A stretch of DNA of 48,314 bases from Pseudomonadota bacterium (GTDB taxonomy: Bacteria; Pseudomonadota; Gammaproteobacteria; Steroidobacterales; Steroidobacteraceae). Below, piece by piece: positions 41,379 through 48,314 of this stretch (positions are counted from its first letter, which is position 1; each line of letters begins with the position of its first letter). The stretch is from assembly GCA_023457495.1 (NCBI GenBank), contig JAEWLQ010000055.1, positions 1 through 48,314 of the forward strand, given 5' to 3'. A program made the position numbers and the translations under genes. The notes under the pieces are model-generated. The model worked only from the letters and a program-made list of their open reading frames with translations, was not told where the DNA came from and did not search any database.

Positions 41379-43514
41379 ATGACGACCAGAAAGATGTCCG
41401 ATTCGGAAGCCCGCAATCGACGCCGCGGCGTGCGCGCGTCGCGCGCCAGGCTGGCAAGAGCCCTGACCGAGGCGGGCCTGAAGACCCAGGCCGCGCTGGC
41501 CGAGCGCATCGCGGACCTGGAAGGGCTCGATGCGCCCCCGAAGGACGTGGTCAACCGCGTATTTCGCGAGCTGCCCGTGGACCCGCAGACGCTCGAGCGG
41601 GTCGCGCGCGCGCTGAATTGCGCGGCCCACACGCTCTATCTCACTGAAGGCGAGAAGCGGCCGGCGAGACGAGTCGTGGTCGGCGCGCTCGCGGAGGCCG
41701 ATTCCGCGGCCGGTTCATCCTCCGAGATCCTCCCGGCGCCCGTGGAATCGACGCCGCCCGTGGAGCCGACGCCGCCCGCGGCGCGCTCGCGAGCGACCCT
41801 GATCCGCCGGGCCGCCGTGGCGGCACTTGTCATATTGGCGATCGCCGGTGGCGGATTCTGGTTGGCGCAGCCCCGCGACCCTGGCCTGAAGGTGGCCGCA
41901 TCCGCCGTCGACCCCGCGCTCGATCCGCGCTTCGGCCGCTACCGGGTCGTGGTGATGCCGGTGGCGGGGGACATCGGCGGCGAGCTCGCCGTGGCGCTGC
42001 GCGATGGTCTCGAGAAATCCCTCGGCGTCACGTCTCCGGCCGTGCAACTGCTGACCGGCGACACAGACCTGCGCGAGATCGCGCAGCGCCTGCGCGCCGA
42101 AGCGGTGCTCGACGGCGAACTGAAGACCGTCGGTCGGTTCACCGCCGCACGCTTTTATATGTACATGCCCTCGCGCGGGCATCGCGAGCAGATCTGGGCC
42201 GAAAGTTTCGCGCGGCCCGCGGGGAGCGATCTGCAAGACGTCGCCGCCCGCGCGGTGGCCGCCGTGCACCGCTCGCTCGGCATGCCGGCGGGCGGGGGAC
42301 GCAATCCCGTGCATTTCCCGCTGGCGCCAGTGCAGGACGATTACCTGCAGGGCCGGCTGTTCCTCGACAGCGCGCCGGGCGAGCTGAACCTGCGGCGCGC
42401 GCAGACGAGCTTCGAAGCCGCCACGCGCCAGGACCCTAACTACTCCCTGGCGTTCGCCGGCCTGTGCGAGACCATCCTGGACTACATCTGGGTCGGCGAC
42501 GAGACGCGCAATCTCTACAACGCCGAACGCGCGTGCAACCGCGCGCTGCAACTGACCCCCGACAGCCCGGTCGCGATCGGCGCGTATGCGTATTTCCTGA
42601 CCAAGACCGGCCGCGCGCGCGAGGGACTGGAGCAATATCGCCGGCTCGTGGCCGAGCACGCGCACGACGTCGATCTCGTCTTCGGCCTCGCGAGCACGGA
42701 GTTCGCGCTGTTCCGCCAGGGCGAAGCCGACTTGCGAGATTCGATGCTGCGCAATGCGCGGCGCGCGGTCGAGCTCGATCCAAAGTTCTGGAAGACGCGG
42801 ATGTGGCTCGGCATCTTTGAATTCCAGAGCGGTTCCATCGATGCCGCGGTGCCCGAGCTCGAGGCCGCCTACGCATTGGACGCCAACGAGTACTCCGTGG
42901 CGAACCTCGGCACTATCTACATGTGTCGCGCGGATTTCACCAAGGCACGCGATCTGTACGAGCGGGCCACGGCGCTGGCGCCGCAGTCATATGCGGGGCC
43001 GGAGTCACTGGGGAACATCTACTATTACCTGCGCGACTTTTCCAGATCGGCCCAATTGCGCGAGCGGGCGTTGAAGCTCGCCAGCGAGGGCGGCGAGGCG
43101 GAGATCCACCAAATGTGGGGCAACCTCGGAGACTCGTACCGACGCGCGGGCAATCGCGTGGGCGCGATCGACGCCTACGTCAAGGCGCTGGAGATCGTCG
43201 AACGCGACTTCATGAACGGCAATGGCACCGCGAGCGACAAGGCTTGGAGGGCTTCCTACTACACCGCGCTGCTCGAGCTCGATGCGCGGCGCGTGCCGCC
43301 GGCGATCGAACGCACGCTCGATCGCGACCTGGAAGAAGCCTTCGCCGCGCCCCTGGAACCGTCGGGATGGTTGCGGCTCGCGCAGACCTGGGTGCTGCGC
43401 AAGGATCCCGAGAAGGCGCGCGCGGCGCTTGCCGAAGCAAAGTCGATCTGCCGGCACTACGAGCGCCATCCTGATCTCGACGGCGTTGGTGCCGCGGACG
43501 TTGGTGCCGGGTGA
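41379..43514 (+). CDS. HTH-TM-TPR protein (membrane-bound regulator-like)
   Basis: 711 residues. The N-terminal part (about 20-92) looks like a helix-turn-helix DNA-binding domain (RLARALTEAGLKTQAALAER, then LERVARALNCAAHTLYLTEG). A Pro/Glu/Thr linker (113-135) leads to one membrane helix (about 143-163), then a small alpha/beta domain (RYRVVVMPVAGDIGGELAVA) and about eight TPR-like helix pairs to the end (for example YSLAFAGLCETILDYIWVG; ARDLYERATALAPQSYAG). The layout recalls CadC-like one-component regulators. The final residues (VGAADVGAG) and the stop come from repeat copy C. An ATG at 41394 is an alternative start. Confidence 0.72.
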   Translation: MTTRKMSDSEARNRRRGVRASRARLARALTEAGLKTQAALAERIADLEGLDAPPKDVVNRVFRELPVDPQTLERVARALNCAAHTLYLTEGEKRPARRVVVGALAEADSAAGSSSEILPAPVESTPPVEPTPPAARSRATLIRRAAVAALVILAIAGGGFWLAQPRDPGLKVAASAVDPALDPRFGRYRVVVMPVAGDIGGELAVALRDGLEKSLGVTSPAVQLLTGDTDLREIAQRLRAEAVLDGELKTVGRFTAARFYMYMPSRGHREQIWAESFARPAGSDLQDVAARAVAAVHRSLGMPAGGGRNPVHFPLAPVQDDYLQGRLFLDSAPGELNLRRAQTSFEAATRQDPNYSLAFAGLCETILDYIWVGDETRNLYNAERACNRALQLTPDSPVAIGAYAYFLTKTGRAREGLEQYRRLVAEHAHDVDLVFGLASTEFALFRQGEADLRDSMLRNARRAVELDPKFWKTRMWLGIFEFQSGSIDAAVPELEAAYALDANEYSVANLGTIYMCRADFTKARDLYERATALAPQSYAGPESLGNIYYYLRDFSRSAQLRERALKLASEGGEAEIHQMWGNLGDSYRRAGNRVGAIDAYVKALEIVERDFMNGNGTASDKAWRASYYTALLELDARRVPPAIERTLDRDLEEAFAAPLEPSGWLRLAQTWVLRKDPEKARAALAEAKSICRHYERHPDLDGVGAADVGAG

Positions 43515-43598
43515 GAAATCGCTGAGTTAGCGACGGGGCACCACGCAGTAGCGCGCGTGCCGCCAGCTAACTCAGCGATTTCTCACCCGGCACCAACC
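43501..43598. repeat. Palindromic repeat, copy C: full 98-base element
   Basis: Perfect 32-base inverted ends at 43501-43532 and 43567-43598 around a 34-base core (43533-43566). The ends are identical to those of copy B and the core matches in opposite orientation. A partial end (GTTGGTGCCG) is repeated just before it at 43486. The left arm carries the stop of the TPR gene. Confidence 0.93.
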
Positions 43599-43604
43599 AA
43601 CCAC

Positions 43605-44711
43605 CTACCGCCACACCCACTCGAGGGCTTGCGGCAGGGTCTGGTCTCGGACCTTGCGGTCGCAGTGGCCGGAGTCGAGGGCGTACACGTATTGGTAGTG
43701 GTAGCCCTTGGCTTTCAGCGCGGCGGCCATCTGGTGGTTGGCGGCGACCCAGTCGTGCATGTCGTCGCGCATGACGTTGGGGTTGAGCAGGTCCCGGTCG
43801 CCCACGTGCATCCAGATGCGGATCGGCTTCGCGGGGTTATTCGGAATCAACGACGCGTGATACTCCCACGCGCCGCCGGGCGTCGCGGGATCGAAGGGCC
43901 ACTGCTGATTCACGTACGTGCCCGAATAACTGACGACGCGCCGGTACCACTCGGGATGAAACCACGCCATCGAGAACGCCGCCGCCGCGCCAGAGCTGCA
44001 GCCCATCGCCGCGCGTTGATCCGGATTACGCGAGAGTTTGACGCCGTAGTTCTGCTCCACGAGCGGCAGCACCTCCGCCTCGATGAACTCCGCGAACTTG
44101 CCGGACATCGTGTCGTATTCGAGCCCGCGCTGGCTGCCTTGCGCATCGCCGCCGCCGTTCTGGATCGAGATCGCGATCATCGGCTGCACGCGTTTCTGCG
44201 CGATCAGGTTGTCGAGCACGCGCGCAAGGGTCCGGTCCGGATCGCCGAGCTTGGGTCCGTCGTGCACGACGATGAACGGCGCGGGCTTCTTGCGCTTCAA
44301 CTGCGCCGGGATGTACACCGTGATCGCGCGGCTCCACGGCTGCGGCCGCGTCTCCACGATCAGCGTTTTCGGGTTGTTTGGATCCACCGTCCCGAACACA
44401 TCGCGCGCGATGCCCGAATAAAACTTGCTGTCCTTCGATTCCATCGTGAACTGCTGGACCGTTCCCTCGGGAACACCCGCGACCGGCGTGATCTCGGGCG
44501 CCGGCACGTACTCGGGCCCGATGAGGAAGTCACCCTCGGCATCCACCGGCGCGTTCTGCCCGGCGCCGCTGATCACGGTCCATTGCGGCGCGCCGGGTCC
44601 GTCGGCGGGACGCGTCGGCGGCGCGGGGCGAGTGGTTTGCCCCTGCGCGGTCAACGCCACCGCAAGACCACAGACGAGCACGATATGACGGAACGCGGAC
44701 CGATGACGCAT
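43605..44711 (-). CDS. Secreted esterase (esterase D/Fes-type)
   Basis: 368 residues. Signal peptide about 1-27 (ending AQGQ). An N-terminal Pro-rich and beta part (30-130) resembles the lid/CBM-like domain before the alpha/beta hydrolase of the PF00756 family. Nucleophile Ser239 in MGCSSGAAAA (GXSXG), and His349 in LDSGHCDRK. Such enzymes cleave ester groups from carbohydrates (feruloyl or acetyl esters) or siderophores. The ATG at 44711 follows GGGGGGA. It is divergent from a GH5-like glycosidase 74 bases away, so the pair probably acts on one polysaccharide. Confidence 0.85.
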   Translation of the reverse strand: MRHRSAFRHIVLVCGLAVALTAQGQTTRPAPPTRPADGPGAPQWTVISGAGQNAPVDAEGDFLIGPEYVPAPEITPVAGVPEGTVQQFTMESKDSKFYSGIARDVFGTVDPNNPKTLIVETRPQPWSRAITVYIPAQLKRKKPAPFIVVHDGPKLGDPDRTLARVLDNLIAQKRVQPMIAISIQNGGGDAQGSQRGLEYDTMSGKFAEFIEAEVLPLVEQNYGVKLSRNPDQRAAMGCSSGAAAAFSMAWFHPEWYRRVVSYSGTYVNQQWPFDPATPGGAWEYHASLIPNNPAKPIRIWMHVGDRDLLNPNVMRDDMHDWVAANHQMAAALKAKGYHYQYVYALDSGHCDRKVRDQTLPQALEWVWR

Positions 44712-44772
44712 GGATCCCCCCAAGCAACTCCACGAAGGCGGGCGATCCTATCGCGAGCCCGCGCGCGGCTGC

Positions 44773-44778
44773 TACTGT
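44773..44778 (+). promoter_or_regulatory. Possible -10 box for leaderless GH5-like transcript
   Basis: TACTGT lies six bases before the ATG at 44785, with no ribosome site between, matching the spacing at hutI, folE and the lipoprotein gene at 30377. Confidence 0.35.
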
Positions 44779-44784
44779 TGGGTC

Positions 44785-45936
44785 ATGACGAACCTCAGGC
44801 GAATCGGAATCCTCGGCGCACTCGCGCTGCTCTGTGCAACCCATGCTTTCGCGGACACCACGCGCTGGTCGCCCGAAAAAGCCAATGCCTGGTACGCCCA
44901 GCATCGCTGGCTCGTCGGCAGCAACTACATCAACCGCGACGCCATCAACCAGCTCGAGATGTGGCAGGCGGACACATTCAACCCCGCCCAGATCGACCAG
45001 GAGCTCGGTTGGGCCGCCGCGCTCGGCATGAACACCATGCGCGTCTATCTTCACGACCAGCTCTGGGAACAGGACGCCGAAGGCTTCAAGAAACGCATCG
45101 ACCAGTTCCTGACTATCGCCGCCAAACACGGCATCAAGCCCCTGTTCGTATTCTTCGACTCGTGCTGGGACCCGGATCCGAAGGCCGGCAAACAACCCGC
45201 GCCCAAGCCCGGCGTGCACAACTCCGGCTGGGTACAGAGCCCGGGACGGGCAGGGCTCGCCGACACGGCTAACTATCCCAAGCTCAAGGCCTATCTCCAG
45301 GGCGTGCTGCGCGCCTTCGGCAAGGACGAGCGCATCCTCGGCTGGGATCTGTGGAACGAGCCCGACAACGTCTTCGGCGGCGCGGGGCCGGATTCTCCCG
45401 AGAGCCAGGAGAAGCTCCGCCTCGTCACGGCGCTGCTGCCGCAGGTTTTCGCCTGGGCGCGTGAGGCGAATCCCTCGCAGCCGCTGACTTCGGGTGTGTG
45501 GATCCGCGACGACTGGGCGACGCAGGAAAATCTCACGCCCGTCGAGCGCGTGCAGCTCGGCCAGTCCGACATCATCACCTTCCATGTCTACGACTGGCCC
45601 GAGGTGCTCGAGCGCAAGATCAAACAACTGCAGACCTATGGCCGGCCCATCATCTGCACCGAGTATCTCGCGCGCAGCGCCGGCTCGACCTTCGACAGCT
45701 CACTGCCGATCGCCCGCAAGTACGACGTGGGCATGATCAATTGGGGCCTCGTGTCGGGAAAGACGCAGACTATCTACCCGTGGGACTCAGTGGGTCGGCC
45801 GTATACCTCGCCGCCGGTCGCCTGGTTCCATGATGTCTTTCATCCGGACGGCACGCCGTATCGGCAGGCGGAGGCTGACCAGATCCGCTTCGAAACCGCC
45901 GAGGCGCAAAAGTTCTTTGGCCGCGAGGGGCGATAG
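44785..45936 (+). CDS. Secreted GH5-like glycoside hydrolase
   Basis: 383 residues. Signal peptide 1-23 (ending AFAD). A TIM barrel of clan GH-A: WYAQHRWLVGSNYINRDAIN at the start, Glu192 in WDLWNEPDN as acid/base, and Glu293 in IICTEYLARS as nucleophile, with FHVYDWP before it. Fits GH5 or related mannanase/cellulase-like enzymes acting outside the cytoplasm; exact specificity cannot be read. The open frame begins earlier at 44710 but only the ATG at 44785 gives a signal peptide. A decayed copy of residues 286-306 lies at the end of the window (48231-48295). Confidence 0.85.
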   Translation: MTNLRRIGILGALALLCATHAFADTTRWSPEKANAWYAQHRWLVGSNYINRDAINQLEMWQADTFNPAQIDQELGWAAALGMNTMRVYLHDQLWEQDAEGFKKRIDQFLTIAAKHGIKPLFVFFDSCWDPDPKAGKQPAPKPGVHNSGWVQSPGRAGLADTANYPKLKAYLQGVLRAFGKDERILGWDLWNEPDNVFGGAGPDSPESQEKLRLVTALLPQVFAWAREANPSQPLTSGVWIRDDWATQENLTPVERVQLGQSDIITFHVYDWPEVLERKIKQLQTYGRPIICTEYLARSAGSTFDSSLPIARKYDVGMINWGLVSGKTQTIYPWDSVGRPYTSPPVAWFHDVFHPDGTPYRQAEADQIRFETAEAQKFFGREGR

Positions 45937-45997
45937 CGAACTAACGATTCGAGCCGGCGACGCAGGCACAAAGGCATACGAGTTGTCGCTACCAACC

Positions 45998-46027
45998 CTG
46001 ATTGCACGCTCTGTGAGGCACTAATAT
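45998..46027 (+). promoter_or_regulatory. Candidate promoter for the TIG lipoprotein operon
   Basis: CTGATT (45998-46003) and TAATAT (46022-46027) with an 18-base gap. It would give a 5' leader of about 110 bases that contains the hairpin at 46035. Confidence 0.35.
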
Positions 46028-46034
46028 CCTGATT

Positions 46035-46060
46035 CGCGAGGGTGCAATCGCACCTTCGCG
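46035..46060 (+). other. Stable hairpin in the leader of the TIG lipoprotein operon
   Basis: Eleven-base stem CGCGAGGGTGC / GCACCTTCGCG with an AATC loop and one G-U pair. There is no T run behind it, so it may be a leader element or protein-binding site rather than a terminator. Nothing else is seen in 45937-46144. Confidence 0.45.
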
Positions 46061-46144
46061 GACAGTGAGGTTCATCACAGTGGCGACACCAGGCGCTTTA
46101 TCGTCGTTCGAGCTCCAGCAGAGAATCTCGCCCCGTTTCAAGAC

Positions 46145-46741
46145 ATGCGGCGAGGGATGATGCTGTCGAGTCTCACCCGATCGATCGTGGTCTTGCTCGT
46201 GGTTGCCGGTGGCCTGGCCGCGTGCGGCGGCTCGGGCAAATCATCGTCCAGTACACCGCCTCCATCGTCTTCGTCCTCGTCGGGTGGACCTCCACCGCTA
46301 CCCAATCCTGCGCCGACGTTGGCGTCGATCAGTCCCACCACGGCCATTCCCGGCGGCGGTGCATTCACGCTTACCGTGAACGGGACCAACTTCGTCGCCA
46401 CCTCGGTGCTGAACTGGAATGGCGCGGCGCGCACGACGACGTTCGTGAGCGCGACGCAGCTCACCGCGCAAATTCCACCCGCTGACATCGCGACCGGAGG
46501 CGCCGCGAGCGTGACAGTCGTGACGCCCACGCCCGGCGGTGGAACGTCGTCGGCAGCGCAGTTCACGATTACCGCCGTGAATTCCAGCGTGCAGCAGGTC
46601 GCCGCCGGCGGCACATCCGCCGCGAGCGAACGTTATCGCGTCGTCGGGACTCTCGGCTCACCGTTGTACGAAACCGCATCGAAGTCGGAGCGTTACCAGC
46701 TGCAGGGTGGTTTGGTCGGCGCGGGCCTGAATATTCCATGA
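46145..46741 (+). CDS. TIG/IPT-domain lipoprotein
   Basis: 198 residues. Lipobox GLAAC (lipid Cys27) then a Ser/Pro linker (30-53) and one IPT/TIG domain (about 54-142: PTLASISPTTAIPGGGAFTL, NGTNFVATSVLNWNG, VTVVTPTPGGGTSSA). The last 55 residues (AGGTSAASERYRVVGTLGSP) look like a repeat-poor tail. Surface-exposed or periplasmic adhesion role inferred. No ribosome site before 46145; Met5 or Met6 could also start. It overlaps the collar-domain gene (ATGA). Confidence 0.75.
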   Translation: MRRGMMLSSLTRSIVVLLVVAGGLAACGGSGKSSSSTPPPSSSSSSGGPPPLPNPAPTLASISPTTAIPGGGAFTLTVNGTNFVATSVLNWNGAARTTTFVSATQLTAQIPPADIATGGAASVTVVTPTPGGGTSSAAQFTITAVNSSVQQVAAGGTSAASERYRVVGTLGSPLYETASKSERYQLQGGLVGAGLNIP

Positions 46742-46749
46742 GGAAATCC

Positions 46750-47481
46750 ATGAACACTGTTTTCAATCGCTCGAAAGGAATGCTGATCGCGTCGCTGTTG
46801 CTCGGTGTATCCGGCATGACACTGGCCGCGGCACCCGCAACGGTCGGGTATCAAGGGCGTCTCTATGATCAGAACGGCAATCCGCTGAGCGAAACCTTGA
46901 ACATTGCGTTCGCGCTCTATCCAGCGAGCACTGGAGGAACGGCGGTGTGGTCCGAGACGCAATCCGTCACGTTCGCGAACGGCTATTTCGCCGTGCAGCT
47001 GGGCTCGGTGACCGCGTTCGGCGCCAGCGTGTTCGACGGATCGGTGCGCTACCTCGGCGTGACGGTCGGCACCGACAGCGAGATGACGCCGCGCACCAGC
47101 ATCGCGAGTGTTCCGTATGCGCTGAATGCGGCGAACGCAACCACCGCGACGACGGCAACGACGGCGACGACCGCAGCCATCGCGCTTTCCGCGCCACCCG
47201 ACGGGCGCTTCGGCACGAACACCAGCCTCGCGGCGCACGGCAACGGCACGACGTGCACCATCGGAGAGGTCATCCTGAATGCCGGCGTCGTCGCCAACGG
47301 CGTTCCGGCCCAAGGCCAGATCCTGAACATCGCCAGCAATACTGCGTTGTTCAGCTTGTTTGGTACCACGTATGGCGGCAATGGCACGACCACGTTTGCG
47401 ATGCCCGACCTGCGCGGCGCGGCGCCGAACGGTTTGACGTACAGCATCTGCACCCAGGGCGTGTTCCCCGCCCGGCAATAG
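46750..47481 (+). CDS. Secreted protein with phage tail-collar domain
   Basis: 243 residues from ATG 46750, six bases after GAGGA; an overlapping ATG at 46738 would add four residues. Signal peptide about 1-27 (ending TLAA). Residues 28-130 are beta-rich (VGYQGRLYDQNGNPLSETLN). An Ala/Thr repeat (ANATTATTATTATTAA) links to a tail-collar domain (about 165-240: GEVILNAGVVANGVPAQGQI, FSLFGTTYGGNGTTTFAMPD, LRG). This domain usually occurs in phage tail fibres and MdpB-like proteins; here a signal peptide and lipoprotein partner point to a cell-surface protein. Confidence 0.78.
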   Translation: MNTVFNRSKGMLIASLLLGVSGMTLAAAPATVGYQGRLYDQNGNPLSETLNIAFALYPASTGGTAVWSETQSVTFANGYFAVQLGSVTAFGASVFDGSVRYLGVTVGTDSEMTPRTSIASVPYALNAANATTATTATTATTAAIALSAPPDGRFGTNTSLAAHGNGTTCTIGEVILNAGVVANGVPAQGQILNIASNTALFSLFGTTYGGNGTTTFAMPDLRGAAPNGLTYSICTQGVFPARQ

Positions 47482-47501
47482 CTGCGCGCCGCGAGACAGC
47501 G

Positions 47502-48185
47502 ATGGATAGCAGCCGCGGTTCGGAACGGCCGATCCTGTATTCAGGTCCGCTCAGCATGTTCGGCGCCAAGGCGCAGATCGCGGCGCTCGAGAAAGGCATC
47601 GACTTCGAGCTGGTGATGGTTCAGTACGAATCCTCGCGCGGCTACGAACCGAAGCATCCGGAAGTCTTGCGCATCAACCCGAAGCGCCAGGTGCCGGTGC
47701 TCGTGCACGGCGACCTCGAGCTTTTCGATTCGACCCAGATCTTCGAGTACTTCGAGGATCTCGTGCCGACGCCCGCCCTGTGGCCCGCGCAGCCCGCGGC
47801 GCGCGCCATTGCACGCCGACTCGAGCATGAATCCGACGAGGTCTATTTCCCGCACATCATCCGGTTGATGAGCCTGCAACAGGATCTGAAAGGCGAGGCC
47901 GCACGTACGGCGATCGACGCCGCCGCTACATTTCACGCCCGGATGGATGAGCGCCTCGCATCGAACGAGTGGCTGGCGGAAAGCTACTCCTTCGCCGACA
48001 TCGCGTTCTATATGGCCGCCTTGTTCGGCGAGCGGCAGGGCGCGGTGCTGGGCCCGGAAACTCCGCGGCTGCTCGCGTGGCGCGAGCGAATGTCGCAGCG
48101 CCCCGCGGTGCGCGAAGTAGTCAGGGCAATGGCGCGATGGCTGTCGGCGGCCGGCCGGCCGGTGCCCGACTTCATGAGCCGGTAG
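47502..48185 (+). CDS. Glutathione S-transferase family protein
   Basis: 227 residues. N-terminal thioredoxin-like domain with YSGPLSMFGAKAQIAALEKG, PKRQVPVLVHG (cis-Pro) and FDSTQIFEYFEDL; C-terminal domain with LAESYSFADIAFYMAALFG (capping box). Different from the GST at 13748 in sequence. The stop TAG is part of GGTAGGTGCC, so repeat copy D begins at its last base. It starts 20 bases after the collar-domain gene. Confidence 0.88.
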   Translation: MDSSRGSERPILYSGPLSMFGAKAQIAALEKGIDFELVMVQYESSRGYEPKHPEVLRINPKRQVPVLVHGDLELFDSTQIFEYFEDLVPTPALWPAQPAARAIARRLEHESDEVYFPHIIRLMSLQQDLKGEAARTAIDAAATFHARMDERLASNEWLAESYSFADIAFYMAALFGERQGAVLGPETPRLLAWRERMSQRPAVREVVRAMARWLSAAGRPVPDFMSR

Positions 48186-48213
48186 GTGCCGGGTGAGAAA
48201 TTGCTGAGTTAGC
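48185..48213 (+). repeat. Palindromic repeat, copy D: single arm
   Basis: One 29-base arm matching the left ends of copies B and C with one change (ATTG for ATCG). No matching right arm lies in the remaining 101 bases, so it is a solo arm or its partner lies beyond the window. Confidence 0.85.
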
Positions 48214-48230
48214 CGAATCAGGCGACCATC

Positions 48231-48314
48231 ACGGCCGCCCCATCATCCGCACCGAGTATCCCGCGCGCAGCGCCGGTTCGACCTTCGATAGTTCAGCGGT
48301 GCTCACTGTCGGCG
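48231..48314 (+). pseudogene. Decayed fragment of the GH5-like gene
   Basis: Bases 48231-48295 match 45638-45702 inside the GH5-like gene at 58 of 65 positions and in the same frame: residues GRPII-TEY-ARSAGSTFDSS are kept, with Cys291 to Arg and Leu295 to Pro and the nucleophile Glu codon (48254) unchanged. After 48295 the match is lost. Before it lies only repeat copy D. It runs towards the window edge, so a longer remnant or a paralogue outside cannot be ruled out. Confidence 0.72.

Noticed and set aside
41232..41630. Long - strand frame leading into the small lipoprotein
   Set aside because: It overlaps the start of the TPR gene on the other strand and would hide the lipoprotein signal; GTG 41231 has a good ribosome site.
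46750..47481. Prophage region around the tail-collar gene
   Set aside because: No other phage genes, integrase or att repeats are nearby, and the protein has a Sec signal.

Overview
The window is GC-rich, tightly packed bacterial DNA. It has many 4-base stop/start overlaps, outer-membrane proteins, lipoproteins, a Tat substrate, hutIG genes and a b561-type cytochrome. This points to a Gram-negative proteobacterium, most likely a gammaproteobacterium of the Steroidobacter/Nevskia/Xanthomonas kind. That placement is inferred from gene content, not from a marker gene. No rRNA, tRNA, CRISPR array, transposase or phage structural operon was seen.

Bases 1-11388 are one exopolysaccharide operon on the + strand. 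In order it holds a glycosyltransferase cut by the window edge, a Wzy/ligase-like membrane protein, an acyltransferase-3 protein, a secreted PslG-like glycoside hydrolase, a GT4 enzyme, a double-headed GT4-GT4 fusion, a pyruvyl-transferase-family protein, a Wzx-like flippase and an EpsL-like outer-membrane barrel. Nearly every junction overlaps by a few bases. The initiating transferase and the Wza/Wzc export machinery are not in view.

Bases 11389-20138 hold a palindromic repeat, a sugar isomerase-like TIM barrel, a small + strand group (P-loop kinase-like protein, membrane protein, glutathione transferase, DUF2200), and a - strand operon of outer-membrane efflux lipoprotein, GAF histidine kinase and NarL-type regulator. 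An arginase-fold protein with a degenerate metal site follows. Bases 20139-23906 hold a vanadium-haloperoxidase/PAP2-like protein lacking the usual PSGH histidine. Divergent from it is a two-gene unit of a DUF692 (MNIO) enzyme and a partner protein with no obvious precursor peptide, followed by a tandem DUF1428 protein.

Bases 24076-28290 form a likely export-side asparagine/aspartate degradation operon: aspartase and asparaginase both with signal peptides, then an OprP/O-like porin and a small membrane protein. Next come hutIG, a lipoprotein, an orphan Hpt protein and folE. A DUF1552/DUF1592 pair, the larger one with two haem c motifs, lies divergent from a cytochrome c'-like and cytochrome b561 pair.

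Bases 37281-48314 are more accessory: an LRAT-like protein, a run of four secreted proteins or lipoproteins on the - strand, an HTH-TM-TPR protein, a divergent esterase/GH5-like pair, a TIG lipoprotein with a secreted tail-collar-domain protein, and a second GST. Four copies of one palindromic element lie exactly at gene ends (near 11.4, 37.9, 43.5 and 48.2 kb). Two of them are full 98-base elements with perfect 32-base inverted ends and a conserved core. The last copy abuts a decayed fragment of the GH5-like gene.
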